Of a stretch of DNA of 64,000 bases, positions 42,123 through 52,800 are shown one piece after another. The DNA is from Nostocales cyanobacterium HT-58-2 (GTDB taxonomy: Bacteria; Cyanobacteriota; Cyanobacteriia; Cyanobacteriales; Nostocaceae): NCBI GenBank assembly GCA_002163975.1, contig CP019636.1:1055001-1119000 (forward strand), read 5' to 3'. A model generated the notes under the pieces. That model did no database searches. It was not told the origin of the DNA and was given only the letters and a program-made list of their open reading frames with translations. Both the position numbers and the translations under genes were made by a program. Position 1 is the stretch's first letter; every line of letters begins with the position of its first letter.

Positions 42123-43540
42123 GCTCATCTAATTTAGTATAAAGAAAACTTGACAAATCAAACAAGATAGTGCGGAAGACTTTGTAAAAAATGAACTTGA
42201 CTTCAGATTAAGATCAATGAGATGAATTCAATTGCTTAATGGAAAATCACCTGGAGTCAAGACGATGTCAGAGGGCTTTAAAACCAAATCTGGGGATACT
42301 GTTAAAAATACTCGTCGTCAGCCAAAAGCAAGAGAGATAGCAGACATTGGCAGTATTCAACAGAGTCTAGTTGAAAATTTCTCAGATATCAAAGACCCAA
42401 GAGTAGAGCGAACCAAAAAACATCAACTCACAGATATTTTAGTCATCGCAATTTTAGCAATCATAGCTGGAGCGCAAGGGTGGGAAGACATCGAGAATTA
42501 TGGTATCAGTAAGCAACAGTGGTTAGAAGAGTTTTTAGCATTACCAAATGGAATTCCCTCTGATGATACCTTCCGACGAGTGTTTGAGTTTATCGACCCA
42601 GAAGCATTAAATCGATGTTTTTTGAGATGGGTAGAAAACCTGGTTACAAAAATGGCAGGAGACATTATCCCCATAGACGGAAAAACAATTAGGGGTTCTT
42701 ATGACCGCAATCAAGGTCAAAGCGCACTCCATCTCATCAGTGCCTGGGCATCTGAACACAGCCTAGTGTTGGCACAAGTGAAAGTAGAAGATAAATCTAA
42801 TGAAATTACCGCTATTCCGGCATTATTAGAGTTACTAGATATCACTGGCGCTATCATCACTATTGATGCTATGGGAACACAAACCGAAATTGCCAAACAG
42901 ATTATCGACAAGAAAGCTGATTATATCCTGGCACTGAAAGCCAACCATCCCACGCTCTATTCTCAAGTCAAAGAATGGTTTGACAAAGCGCAAGCACAGC
43001 AATTTTTGGGGATTAATCTTAGTTATGACAAACGAATTGAAAAAGGACATCATCGTACGGAAATTCGTGAGGTTTGGACTGTACCCATTGCGGCTATCGC
43101 TGAGCTTTATCAACCCAAATTATGGGCAGGTTTGCAATCTCTAGTTATGGTTGTCCGCGTGCGTCATCTTTGGAATAAAACTACTCGTCAGGTGCAGTTT
43201 TATCTTACTTCTTTAAACAGTGATGCTCAACTTTTAGGTCGAGCTATCCCCAAGCATTGGAGTATTGAAAACGAGGTGCATTGGACTCTTGATTGTACTT
43301 TTGCTGAAGATGCTTGTCGCATTCGTTCTTTCCATAGTCCGCAAAATTTTGCCCTTTTACGACGTTTTGCTCTCAATGCCCTTAACCGCGAACAGACCTA
43401 CAAACGTAGTCTCCGTCAAAAAATGAAACGCACCGCTATGGATAACAATTATATGATTCAGGTGCTCAGTTGTTTCATTGACAATACAATAGATTCTTCT
43501 GATTCCTTGTGTCAAGCCTGATTGAGATGCTCTTACCCTG
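42115..43540 (+). mobile_element. Complete ISAs1-family insertion sequence in the 3' end of the ACP gene
   Basis: Terminal repeats CAGGGTAAGCTCATCTAA and (inverted) CAGGGTAAGAGCATCTCAA bound a 1426-bp element. The 10-bp sequence AGTAATCATT is duplicated at 42105-42114 and 43541-43550. Insertion replaced only the last two ACP residues and separates FAAL-ACP from the rest of the cluster, so downstream transcription needs readthrough or a new promoter. Confidence 0.92.
42265..43521 (+). CDS. ISAs1-family transposase
   Basis: A 418-aa transposase with the H-repeat/ISAs1 layout: HQLTDILVIAILAIIAGAQG, then GIPSDDTFRRVFEFIDP, the DDE residues in IPIDGKTIRGS, ITIDAMGTQ and KHWSIENEVHW. The ATG at 42265 has GGAG upstream. 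The gene appears intact. Confidence 0.9.
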   Translation: MSEGFKTKSGDTVKNTRRQPKAREIADIGSIQQSLVENFSDIKDPRVERTKKHQLTDILVIAILAIIAGAQGWEDIENYGISKQQWLEEFLALPNGIPSDDTFRRVFEFIDPEALNRCFLRWVENLVTKMAGDIIPIDGKTIRGSYDRNQGQSALHLISAWASEHSLVLAQVKVEDKSNEITAIPALLELLDITGAIITIDAMGTQTEIAKQIIDKKADYILALKANHPTLYSQVKEWFDKAQAQQFLGINLSYDKRIEKGHHRTEIREVWTVPIAAIAELYQPKLWAGLQSLVMVVRVRHLWNKTTRQVQFYLTSLNSDAQLLGRAIPKHWSIENEVHWTLDCTFAEDACRIRSFHSPQNFALLRRFALNALNREQTYKRSLRQKMKRTAMDNNYMIQVLSCFIDNTIDSSDSLCQA

Positions 43541-43628
43541 AGTAATCATTTGAATTAAAGATTTGAAACTTTGTCTTGCTTGACTTGACTAAGCTATTTT
43601 TTTAAAGTACTGTATCGAGGAGCAGAGC

Positions 43629-44993
43629 ATGAGTATAGTTAACGTATTAAACAAGAAAACTACAGATCTTAATATTTCTGGCGACAAACATAAGAAGCAT
43701 CTTCAAGTCATTCAAAAAACATATCAGAACAACATAGAATCTGACTACACAGAGAAGATAGAAGCTTTAGGTAAAAACTTTGACTACAGCACCAATAGTA
43801 ATCATTTCTGGGGCGATCGCCAGCTTTCTACATTATATGGTTCTCCTCTTTACGAACAAGCTTCTCATGCACAAAAGCTAGCTCTTAACCATCTTTATTG
43901 GGTAGGACAGTACCAACATACTGCATCCGCAGAAGCAAACACCATGCTCTACAATCAAATTACATCCGGTGTTTTTGCTCACGTTGGTGGATATGAAACT
44001 CTTTGCCAGGAATTAGATTTTGAAACGACTCAAGAACGTCATCATATCAATACTTTCCATAAAATTGGTTATAAAACAAAAATTGCTTTACTGGGCAAAG
44101 AATCCTTTGGTAATTCTCTACATAAAAAGTTAAATCATCAAACTCAGAATAACTTACTGCAAAAATTTCGAGAACTGCATAATAAAGAATCAATACAAGA
44201 TTTCACCTTTCGCTTTCTCACGAAATTGATGCATCAAGGTAAAGAAAACTACTATTCTGAGTACTTGAAACAGAAAAGTAACTCAATTCCGACTGCAACT
44301 GGTGGATTAGCTGGAGTAACAGCATCTCCATCCGTATTTAAATACTTGAGTTTGAATTGGGGTAGTTCTCCCTTTTTAGCTGCTCAGTATTACTCGGCGC
44401 GGATGGTTGCAAATATGTCATTAAAAACATATGAGTACCACTACTACAAACACTTCAGGGAGCTAGAGAAAAAGGGTGAGTTTATCCCCACTCCAATAGC
44501 TGTGTCTTATTATCACTTGTTGGATGAATCCTTTCATACCACAATGTCTCAGACTATTGCCCAAGAGGTATATAAGGATTTCCCGAAGCCAACAACGTAC
44601 GAGAAACTTCTATCTAATGTAATTATCTTGTTGTTACAACGAGGTCTTTTGAGTGGATTGTCTGCTGCCTTACCTGCTACATTTCGGGATGATGTCAATT
44701 TTATACCTTCGTATTACCGTCTGCTGACTTCGCCTCTATTTAATCAGATGCATCAGCAAGATGCACTTCATTGGATGAAAAAGTGCTTGTGTGAAGAACA
44801 CGAGGGCTTCTATGTCAATCTGAAATATCATCAAAGCCTCCTGAATGATTTGAGACGCTTCTTTGACCGTTTAGAATACCTATGGCCAGTTAACCGTAAA
44901 ATGCGCTTAATGGCTGAAGGTGGTTCGATAGAAAAGGCAATCAAACGTAATCAAATAGCCTTCAAGCAATTTGTTACTTCTGTTACTGCCTAG
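43629..44993 (+). CDS. CylC/AurF-like di-iron (dimetal-carboxylate) enzyme, possible fatty-acyl halogenase
   Basis: A 454-aa ferritin-like protein. Two metal motifs fit the AurF pattern E-X(28-37)-(D/Q)E-X2-H: Glu in SAEANTML with QERHH 32 residues later, and Glu in TYEYHYY with DESFH 29 residues later. CylC-type enzymes halogenate unactivated carbons of ACP-bound fatty acyl chains, and CylC is found with FAAL and ACP as here. I favour that family, but AurF-type oxygenation cannot be excluded. GAGGAG before the ATG is a good ribosome binding site. It directly precedes the first PKS gene. Confidence 0.75.
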   Translation: MSIVNVLNKKTTDLNISGDKHKKHLQVIQKTYQNNIESDYTEKIEALGKNFDYSTNSNHFWGDRQLSTLYGSPLYEQASHAQKLALNHLYWVGQYQHTASAEANTMLYNQITSGVFAHVGGYETLCQELDFETTQERHHINTFHKIGYKTKIALLGKESFGNSLHKKLNHQTQNNLLQKFRELHNKESIQDFTFRFLTKLMHQGKENYYSEYLKQKSNSIPTATGGLAGVTASPSVFKYLSLNWGSSPFLAAQYYSARMVANMSLKTYEYHYYKHFRELEKKGEFIPTPIAVSYYHLLDESFHTTMSQTIAQEVYKDFPKPTTYEKLLSNVIILLLQRGLLSGLSAALPATFRDDVNFIPSYYRLLTSPLFNQMHQQDALHWMKKCLCEEHEGFYVNLKYHQSLLNDLRRFFDRLEYLWPVNRKMRLMAEGGSIEKAIKRNQIAFKQFVTSVTA

Positions 44994-45025
44994 AACAGTT
45001 GCACACCTTTTTTGCAGCAATAAAT

Positions 45026-48000
45026 ATGAGTGGTGATAACTTAGTCATGGAACCCATAGCTATTGTTGGTATTGGCTGTCGCTTTCCTGGCGCTAACAGT
45101 CCAGAGGCTTTCTGGCATATTTTACGTAATGGCATTGATGCTATATCTGAAGTCCCTAAAGAGCGATGGGATGTAAATAGCTTTTACAATCCCAAACCTG
45201 CCACACCTGGCAAGATGAGTACTCGTTATGGTGGATTTATCAAAGAAGTAGATAGTTTTGATCCAGCCTTTTTTGGCATTTCGCCTCGTGAGGCTGAACG
45301 CATGGATCCTCAGCAGAGGGTAGTACTCAAAGTTGCTTGGGAGGCTTTGGAAAATGCCGGAATAATGCCTTCTAACCTCTCTGGTAGTCAAACAGGAGTG
45401 TTTATTGGAATTGGCAACTATGATTATGGAATTGTCATTTCCAAAGATTTAGACCGCATCAATGCCTATGATGGCACGGGTAATACACTTGGTGTTGCTG
45501 CAAATCGCCTGTCTTATCTGCTCAATCTGCGAGGACCAAGTTTAGCAATTGAGACATCCTGTTCTTCATCACTAGTGGCAATACATTTAGCTTGTCACAG
45601 TCTGCAAAACGCCGAGTCTGATTTGTGCTTGGTTGGAGCAGTTAGCTTAATGTTGTCGCCACAACAAACCATTATTTACTCCCAAGCTCGGATGATGGCT
45701 TCCAATGGTCGTTGTAAGACCTTTGATGCTAGTGCTGATGGTTATGTTCGCGGCGAAGGATGTGGAATTGTTGTCCTCAAGCGTCTGAGCGATGCGATTA
45801 GAGATGGCGATCGCATTCAAGCAGTCATCCGAGGTACGGCAATTAATCAAGATGGACTGAGTAATGGTTTGACTGCTCCTAATGGACCTTCACAACAGGC
45901 TGTGATTCGCCAAGCTTTAGAGAATGCAGGCGTTGAGCCAGCACAAATTAGCTATGTTGAAGCACATGGAACTGGTACATCTTTGGGAGATCCAATTGAA
46001 GTCAGGTCTTTAAAAGCTGTACTAATGCAAGGACGCAATGCTGATCAGCCTTGTTTAATTGGTTCAGTGAAGACAAATATTGGTCATTTGGAAGCTGCGG
46101 CTGGCATAGCTAGTTTACTTAAGGTAGTTCTGGCACTACAACACAAACAAATTCCGGCACACTTGCATCTTAAACAGTTGAATCCATACATTTCCTTGGC
46201 TGAGACACCTTTTGCTATCCCCACAGAACTTCAGCCTTGGATTGTGAATACAGGAACTCGTTTGGCAGGTATTAGTTCTTTTGGTTTTGGAGGTACTAAT
46301 GCTCACATCATTGTTGAGGAAGCACCTTTACATTTACAAATCCAAAATTCAAAAGATAGCATTGAACGTCCTTTGCATTTGTTGAGTCTGTCTGCAAAAA
46401 GTGAGCAGGCTTTGCAAGATTTGGTTCAGCGCTATGGAGATTTTCTGTCAAGTCATCCAGAATTGTCTCTGGCAGATATTTGCTTTACTGCCAGTACCGG
46501 GCGATCGCATTTTGACTACCGCCTTGGTGTAACTGCCCAATCTGTCAAGGAATTACAAGAGCAGTTGAGTGCTTTTGTTGCTGGACAGCAACCTCGTGAA
46601 TTAGTCACTGGTCAATTGGCTAGCCGCAAACAACTAAAGACAGCCTTTTTGTTTACTGGGCAGGGTTCTCAGTATATAGAAATGGGGCGTGAGTTGTACG
46701 AAACACAGCCCACTTTCCGTAAAACGTTACAGCAGTGTGATGAAATTTTATGTTCTTATCTTAACAAATCACTGCTAGATGTAATTTATCCCAACCATCA
46801 TGACACAGGTGATTTAATAGATGAAACTGCTTATACTCAACCAGCACTGTTTGCTGTGGAATATGCCTTATGCAAACTCTGGCAGTCTTGGGGTATTGCA
46901 CCTTCTGTGGTGATGGGGCATAGTGTTGGGGAATATGTTGCTGCTTGTGTAGCAGGCGTATTCAGCCTAGAAGATGGATTGAAGTTAATTGCTGCACGGG
47001 GACGGCTGATGCAAGCCCTGCCTGCTAATGGAATGATGGCAGCAGTCATGGCTAGCCCAGAACAAATAAGAGAACATATTGAAGCCTACAAAGGTAATAT
47101 TGCGATCGCAGCTATCAATGGATCGCGGAGTGTAGTGATTTCTGGTCAACGGCAAGCGATAGAAACATTGTGCCAATCGCTAGCCATAGATGGAGTGAAA
47201 ACAAAACCATTAACGGTATCTCATGCCTTCCACTCCCCCTTAATGACACCCATGATGGAGGAATTTGCAGCAGTTGCTAAGACCATTAACTACTCTGTTC
47301 CTCAAATTAAGTTAATTTCTAACATTACTGGCAAACTTATTAGCCAAGAAGTAGCTAGTCTTGAATACTGGTGTAATCATGTCCTACAACCTGTACTGTT
47401 TGCTGAGGGAATGCAGACTTTAGTACAGCAAAAGTGTGATGTGTTATTGGAAATTGGACCTAAACCAATATTATTGGGTATGGGCAAGCAGTGTCTGTCT
47501 GATACTGAACTAAAACAAATGGTATGGTTGCCTAGTTTACGCCCAGGACAATCTGATTGGCAGCAATTACTCCAGAGCTTAGCAAAAATGTATGTGCAAG
47601 GAGTGGAAATAGACTGGAAAGGATTTGACCAAGATTATATCCGTCAGCGTGTCCTATTACCTACATATCCCTTTCAAGAGCAACGTTACTGGGTGGAAAT
47701 TGGAGATCATCAATCTGTTGAGAAGCAAGTAATTTCTCCAAATACCTTACAAACTCCATTGTTGCGTCAGCTACAACAAGGAGAAATTCAACAGCTAACA
47801 GAACAAGTTAGTAAAACGGCGAGTTTATCTGCTGACGAACAAAAATTTTTACCGAAGTTGTTAGAAGTCTTGGCAAAGCAGCACAAGCAGCAATCAATCG
47901 CCGCCTCAATTCAAGATTGGTTTTACAAAATTGAATGGCAACCCAAGCCAAGACAAATTACAGTAGTTGACAAAAAGCCACAAATTGGTAACTGGTTGAT

Positions 48001-49846
48001 TCTGGCTGACATGAAAGGAGTGGGACAAACTCTTGCTAAACACCTGCAAAAACAAGGTAATTCTTGTATTTTGGTTTATCCAGGAGAATCTTATCAATCA
48101 AAGGGAAATTCTACTTGGGTGATCAATCCTACAAATACAGAAGATTTTCAGCATTTACTAAATGAAATTAGTGCAATTAGCCAAACTCAGTTACAAGGTG
48201 TAATTCACTTGTGGAATTTAGATACAGCCACATCGGAGTTAACAGTAGCAGAGTTAGAAAAGTCCCAAATGTTAGGATGTGGCAGTGTCTTGTCTCTGGT
48301 GCAGGCTCTGACTCAACACAGCGAGATTGATTTACCCCGTCTGTGGTTAGTGACGCGAGGCGCACAGCCAGTAGAAACTTTACCAGATGTTACCCAAGCA
48401 TCGCTATGGGGGATGGGTAAGGTAGTGGCTCTTGAGTATCCAGAACTCTTAGGTGGCATGGTGGATTTATCTTCTGAGCCAATCGCAGAGGAAATATCCT
48501 TATTATCGTCAGAAATTGCCGATGCTCAGGGAGAAGACAATTTTGTATATCGTGGCAAACGGCGTTATGTAGCTCGTTTGGTGCGAAAACAAATACCAGC
48601 CACCGTAGAAAGTTGTTCAATATCACCGGATAGCACTTACTTAATTACGGGTGGATTGGGCGCGTTAGGGCTAAAGGCAGCTCAGTGGTTAGTGGAACAG
48701 GGAGCTAAACAACTGGTGCTGACTGGACGTAGACAGCCAACTGCTGAAGCACAAACAGCAATCACTCACCTAGAAAAGATGGGAGCTAAAGTGCTGGCAG
48801 CTCAAGCCGATATTACCCAAGAGCAAGATTTGTTGCACTTATTAAAACAAGTGCAGGCAACAATGCCACCTTTACGTGGTATCATCCATGCAGCAGGAAT
48901 TGTCGAATATAAAACTTTGCCATCTCTGCAATGGCAATCTCTAGAGGCAGTATTACGTCCTAAAGTTATCGGCACTTGGCTTTTACATGAATTCACCCAA
49001 AATATCCAACTCGACTTCTTTGTGGTCTTCTCTTCTATTGCCTCTGTATGGGGTTCTAAAGGACAAGCTCATTACGCTGCTGCCAATGCCTTTTTAGATA
49101 GTTTTGCTCACTATCGCCAAGGACAGGGAATGCCTACTTTAGGTGTGAACTGGGGACCGTGGGGCGGTGGTGGTATGGCTTCTGAGGAAGCGCAAAGCTG
49201 GTTAACTCGTACAGGAATAGGCGTATTGCAGCCAGAACAAGCGCTGACTGCGTTGGGGCTCCTGCTAGGCTCAAATACCGTGCAGGCAACTGTAGCTCAG
49301 GTAGATTGGAAGCTGTTTAAGGGGTTATATGAGGCTAGAGGGCGGCGAGCCTTACTTGAGGAAATGCAAGTGCAAGCCTCAGCTAACAAGCAGCAGTCAA
49401 CTGTTACATCAGCACTGGTAACACAGTTACAAGCAGTTCCAGTTAGCGATGCAAGAGCGATGTTAACTGCTTATCTCCAGTCAGCAGTTGGTAAGGTATT
49501 AGGCTTTGAAGCGTCACAGTTACCTAACCCACAACAAGGCTTTTTTGAGATGGGTATGGATTCGCTGATGGCAATTGATTTGAAATCTCGACTGGATGAA
49601 AGCTTGGGAACAACATTACCCTCAACAATTACATTTGAGTGTCCCACAATTGCCGATTTGGTGAAATATTTGGGTCGAGAGATTTTAGGCTGGGAAAATA
49701 GCAGTGTCAGCAATGTAATAAGTTCATCAGATGAAGAAGTACGGGCTGCAACGATTGAAGAAATTCAGCAACTCACGACAGAAGCAGTTGAAGCTTTAAT
49801 TGCAGAGGAATTGGCAGGGTTAGAATCTTTACTGCAAAGGACTTGA
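45026..49846 (+). CDS. Type I polyketide synthase module KS-AT-KR-ACP (first extension)
   Basis: About 1606 residues. KS: Cys in ETSCSSSLVA (about 179), EAHGTGTSLGDP and NIGHLEAAAG. AT: GHSVGEYV (about 631) and HAFHSPL (about 732), the malonyl-CoA type. KR: TGGLGALGL (about 1205) and the Ser-Tyr-Asn set (FSSIAS, HYAAAN). ACP: GMDSLMAI (Ser about 1512). There is no DH or ER, so the beta-hydroxyl is kept. KR1 lacks the LDD motif of B-type KRs (HAAGIVEYK). ATG at 45026 is chosen over a TTG at 44999. The C-terminal helix (EELAGLESLLQR) and the coiled coil at the start of the next protein probably dock. It should elongate the ACP-bound acyl chain by one malonyl unit. Confidence 0.93.
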   Translation: MSGDNLVMEPIAIVGIGCRFPGANSPEAFWHILRNGIDAISEVPKERWDVNSFYNPKPATPGKMSTRYGGFIKEVDSFDPAFFGISPREAERMDPQQRVVLKVAWEALENAGIMPSNLSGSQTGVFIGIGNYDYGIVISKDLDRINAYDGTGNTLGVAANRLSYLLNLRGPSLAIETSCSSSLVAIHLACHSLQNAESDLCLVGAVSLMLSPQQTIIYSQARMMASNGRCKTFDASADGYVRGEGCGIVVLKRLSDAIRDGDRIQAVIRGTAINQDGLSNGLTAPNGPSQQAVIRQALENAGVEPAQISYVEAHGTGTSLGDPIEVRSLKAVLMQGRNADQPCLIGSVKTNIGHLEAAAGIASLLKVVLALQHKQIPAHLHLKQLNPYISLAETPFAIPTELQPWIVNTGTRLAGISSFGFGGTNAHIIVEEAPLHLQIQNSKDSIERPLHLLSLSAKSEQALQDLVQRYGDFLSSHPELSLADICFTASTGRSHFDYRLGVTAQSVKELQEQLSAFVAGQQPRELVTGQLASRKQLKTAFLFTGQGSQYIEMGRELYETQPTFRKTLQQCDEILCSYLNKSLLDVIYPNHHDTGDLIDETAYTQPALFAVEYALCKLWQSWGIAPSVVMGHSVGEYVAACVAGVFSLEDGLKLIAARGRLMQALPANGMMAAVMASPEQIREHIEAYKGNIAIAAINGSRSVVISGQRQAIETLCQSLAIDGVKTKPLTVSHAFHSPLMTPMMEEFAAVAKTINYSVPQIKLISNITGKLISQEVASLEYWCNHVLQPVLFAEGMQTLVQQKCDVLLEIGPKPILLGMGKQCLSDTELKQMVWLPSLRPGQSDWQQLLQSLAKMYVQGVEIDWKGFDQDYIRQRVLLPTYPFQEQRYWVEIGDHQSVEKQVISPNTLQTPLLRQLQQGEIQQLTEQVSKTASLSADEQKFLPKLLEVLAKQHKQQSIAASIQDWFYKIEWQPKPRQITVVDKKPQIGNWLILADMKGVGQTLAKHLQKQGNSCILVYPGESYQSKGNSTWVINPTNTEDFQHLLNEISAISQTQLQGVIHLWNLDTATSELTVAELEKSQMLGCGSVLSLVQALTQHSEIDLPRLWLVTRGAQPVETLPDVTQASLWGMGKVVALEYPELLGGMVDLSSEPIAEEISLLSSEIADAQGEDNFVYRGKRRYVARLVRKQIPATVESCSISPDSTYLITGGLGALGLKAAQWLVEQGAKQLVLTGRRQPTAEAQTAITHLEKMGAKVLAAQADITQEQDLLHLLKQVQATMPPLRGIIHAAGIVEYKTLPSLQWQSLEAVLRPKVIGTWLLHEFTQNIQLDFFVVFSSIASVWGSKGQAHYAAANAFLDSFAHYRQGQGMPTLGVNWGPWGGGGMASEEAQSWLTRTGIGVLQPEQALTALGLLLGSNTVQATVAQVDWKLFKGLYEARGRRALLEEMQVQASANKQQSTVTSALVTQLQAVPVSDARAMLTAYLQSAVGKVLGFEASQLPNPQQGFFEMGMDSLMAIDLKSRLDESLGTTLPSTITFECPTIADLVKYLGREILGWENSSVSNVISSSDEEVRAATIEEIQQLTTEAVEALIAEELAGLESLLQRT

Positions 49847-49847
49847 C

Positions 49848-52800
49848 ATGGGTGAGCATTCTCTAAAGGTAAACCAGTTAAATTCATTGCAGCGCTTGCT
49901 TTTAACATTAAAGGAAGCACGCGCTAAACTGGAAGCACTAGAGCGCTCTAAAGCAGAGCCGATTGCTATCATTGGTACATCTTGCCGATTCCCAGGTGGG
50001 GCTAATGATCCAGAAGCTTTTTGGCAGCTGCTGACAAATGGCGTAGATGCGATCACGCAAATACCAAGTGATCGGTGGGATGTTGATGCCTACTACGATC
50101 CCAATCCAGATACTCCAGGCAAAATGTATACTCGCTACGGGGGATTTTTGCAGCAAGTAGATAAATTTGATGCTCAATTTTTCGGCATCTCTCCTCGCGA
50201 AGCTGTAAAACTTGACCCCCAGCAGCGCTTGTTATTGGAAGTGACTTGGGAAGCCTTAGAAAATGCAGGTTTAGTTACAAACGAGCAAGCAGCTAGCCAA
50301 ATGGGGGTTTTTGTCGGAGTAACGACAAATGACTACGCGCGTTTGTTGACATCTTATGGGGATCTCGACCAAATCGATGCTTATTACCTGACAGGTAATC
50401 CCCTAAATGCGATCGCTGGACGTTTGTCATACACTTTGGGGTTACAAGGACCTTGTATGGCGATTGATACAGCTTGTTCGTCTTCTTTGGTAGCTGTTCA
50501 TACAGCTTGCCAAAGTCTGCGGAATGGAGAATGCACCCATGCTTTAGTAGGTGGAGTTAACCTGATTCTCTCACCAGAAAACAACGTGGCACTTTCCAAA
50601 GCCAAAATGCTTTCTGCTGATGGTCGCTGCAAAACCTTCGATGCGTCGGCAGATGGAATTGTCAGAGGTGAGGGCTGTGGGATTATAGTACTCAAGCGCC
50701 TTAGTGATGCGATCGCTGATAGAGATAATATCCTCGCTTTGATTCGCGGGTCTGCTGTTAATCAAGATGGTGCTAGTAGTGGTTTTACCGTTCCTAATAA
50801 AGCGGCTCAGGAAGTTTTACTCCGCCAAGCTTTAGCTAGGGCAAGGGTTGAACCATCAGAGGTAGACTATGTAGAAGCTCATGGCACAGGTACTCCCTTA
50901 GGAGATCCTATTGAAATTAGAGCATTGGCGGCTGTGTTTGGTGAAGGGCGATCGCCAGAAAATCCTCTCAAAGTTGGTTCGGTAAAAACTAATATTGGAC
51001 ACCTAGAATCAGCTGCTGGAATTGCCAGTTTAATTAAAGTCATATTATCTCTACAAAATCAGCAGATTCCTCCACAATTACACTTACAACAACTCAACCC
51101 CTATATTAACTGGAATGAACTGCCTATATCTGTAACTACAAGTCCAACAGCTTGGTCTATTGGGCAAAAGCGGCGAATCGCTGGAGTTAGTGCTTTTGGA
51201 GCTAGCGGTACTAATGCTCATGTCGTGTTAGAAGAAGTACCTCAAGAAATTAAAAATACTCCTTCCTTACAGGATGCTCCACGAACGGAGAAGCAGGCTA
51301 CAAAATCAAAAATTCAAAATATAGAGCGTCCTTTACATCTGCTCACTTTATCAGCAAAAACACAATCAGCTTTAGAGGAATTAGCTAAAAAATATGAACA
51401 ACATTTGGCTGCCAATCCCATAGCTATAGAAGATATCTGCTTTAGTGCCAATACTGGACGCGGTGATTTCAAACATCGATTAGCTGTTCTGGCATCTTCA
51501 ACAACAGAAGTTTTGCAAAAGTTGGCTAATTTTACTCAAGGACAAGAAGTTGCAGGAGTCATTCGCAATCACGTGACAGAAGCAACGCCTCCAAAGGTGG
51601 CTTTTCTTTTCACAGGTCAAGGTTCACAGTATGTGGGCATGGGGAGACAACTCTACGAAACTCAGCCAACTTTCCGTGCAGCACTCGACCTCTGCGATGA
51701 AATCTTGCGAGCGCAATTTGATTTGCCTTTGCTCAAAGTTCTTTATCCTTCAACAGAAGATGTTAGTCATTCCCAGATTTTAGACGCAACAGCTTATACT
51801 CAACCCACTTTATTTGCCCTAGAATACGCCCTCTTCCAATTATGGAAATCTTGGGGAGTAGAGCCATCGGTAGTCATGGGGCATAGTGTCGGTGAATATG
51901 TTGCTGCTTGTGTAGCCGGAGTTTTTAGCTTAGAAGATGCTTTAAAACTGATTGCTACACGGGGACATTTAATGCAAGCTCTGGCTGAAAATGGGTCAAT
52001 GGTGGCAGTGCTAGCAGAGCCAGAGCAAGTAATGGCTGCGATAGAACCTTTTAGCGAAGAAGTATCAATTGCTGCTTACAACGGTCCTCGCAGCTTAGTT
52101 CTTTCTGGTAAACAAGAAGCTATTAAATCAGTCTGCGCTGTTTTGGCAACGCAGGGAGCAAAAATAAAAGAACTGCAAGTTTCTCACGCTTTTCACTCTC
52201 CTCTCATGCAGCCCATGCTGGCAAAATTTCGACAAGTAGCAAGTGAGATTGCCTTCTCCATTCCACAATTAAAACTCATTTCCAATTTGACTGGAGAACT
52301 GGCGACAGATGAAATAGCTACTCCTGAATATTGGTGTCGTCATATTCTCAGCCCCGTGCAATTTGCCGCTGGTATGAAAACGCTGTTACAAGAATATGAA
52401 GTGTTTTTGGAAATCGGTTCCAAACCTACTCTGTTAGGAATGGGGCGCCAGTGTGTGCTAGAGGAGGGACAACAAGTTTGGCTTCCTAGCCTGCGCCCTG
52501 GACTGGGAGATTGGCAACAACTCCTGCAAAGTTTAGGAGAGTTGCACGTCCGGGGAGTCACAGTAAACTGGAAGAGTTTTGATCAAGACTATCAGCGTCG
52601 TCGGGTATGTTTACCAACCTATCCATTTCAGCGGGAACGGTTTTGGATTGAAACGGCGGATAAAGTTCCATTACCGAAAATTCTCAATCCACAACCACAG
52701 GGTAAAAATACACGCAATTTCCCAGATACAAGTAATTGGTTATACCAAATTGCTTGGCAACGTCAAGCTCTGAATGTTAACAATCAATCTCCAGAAGCAC

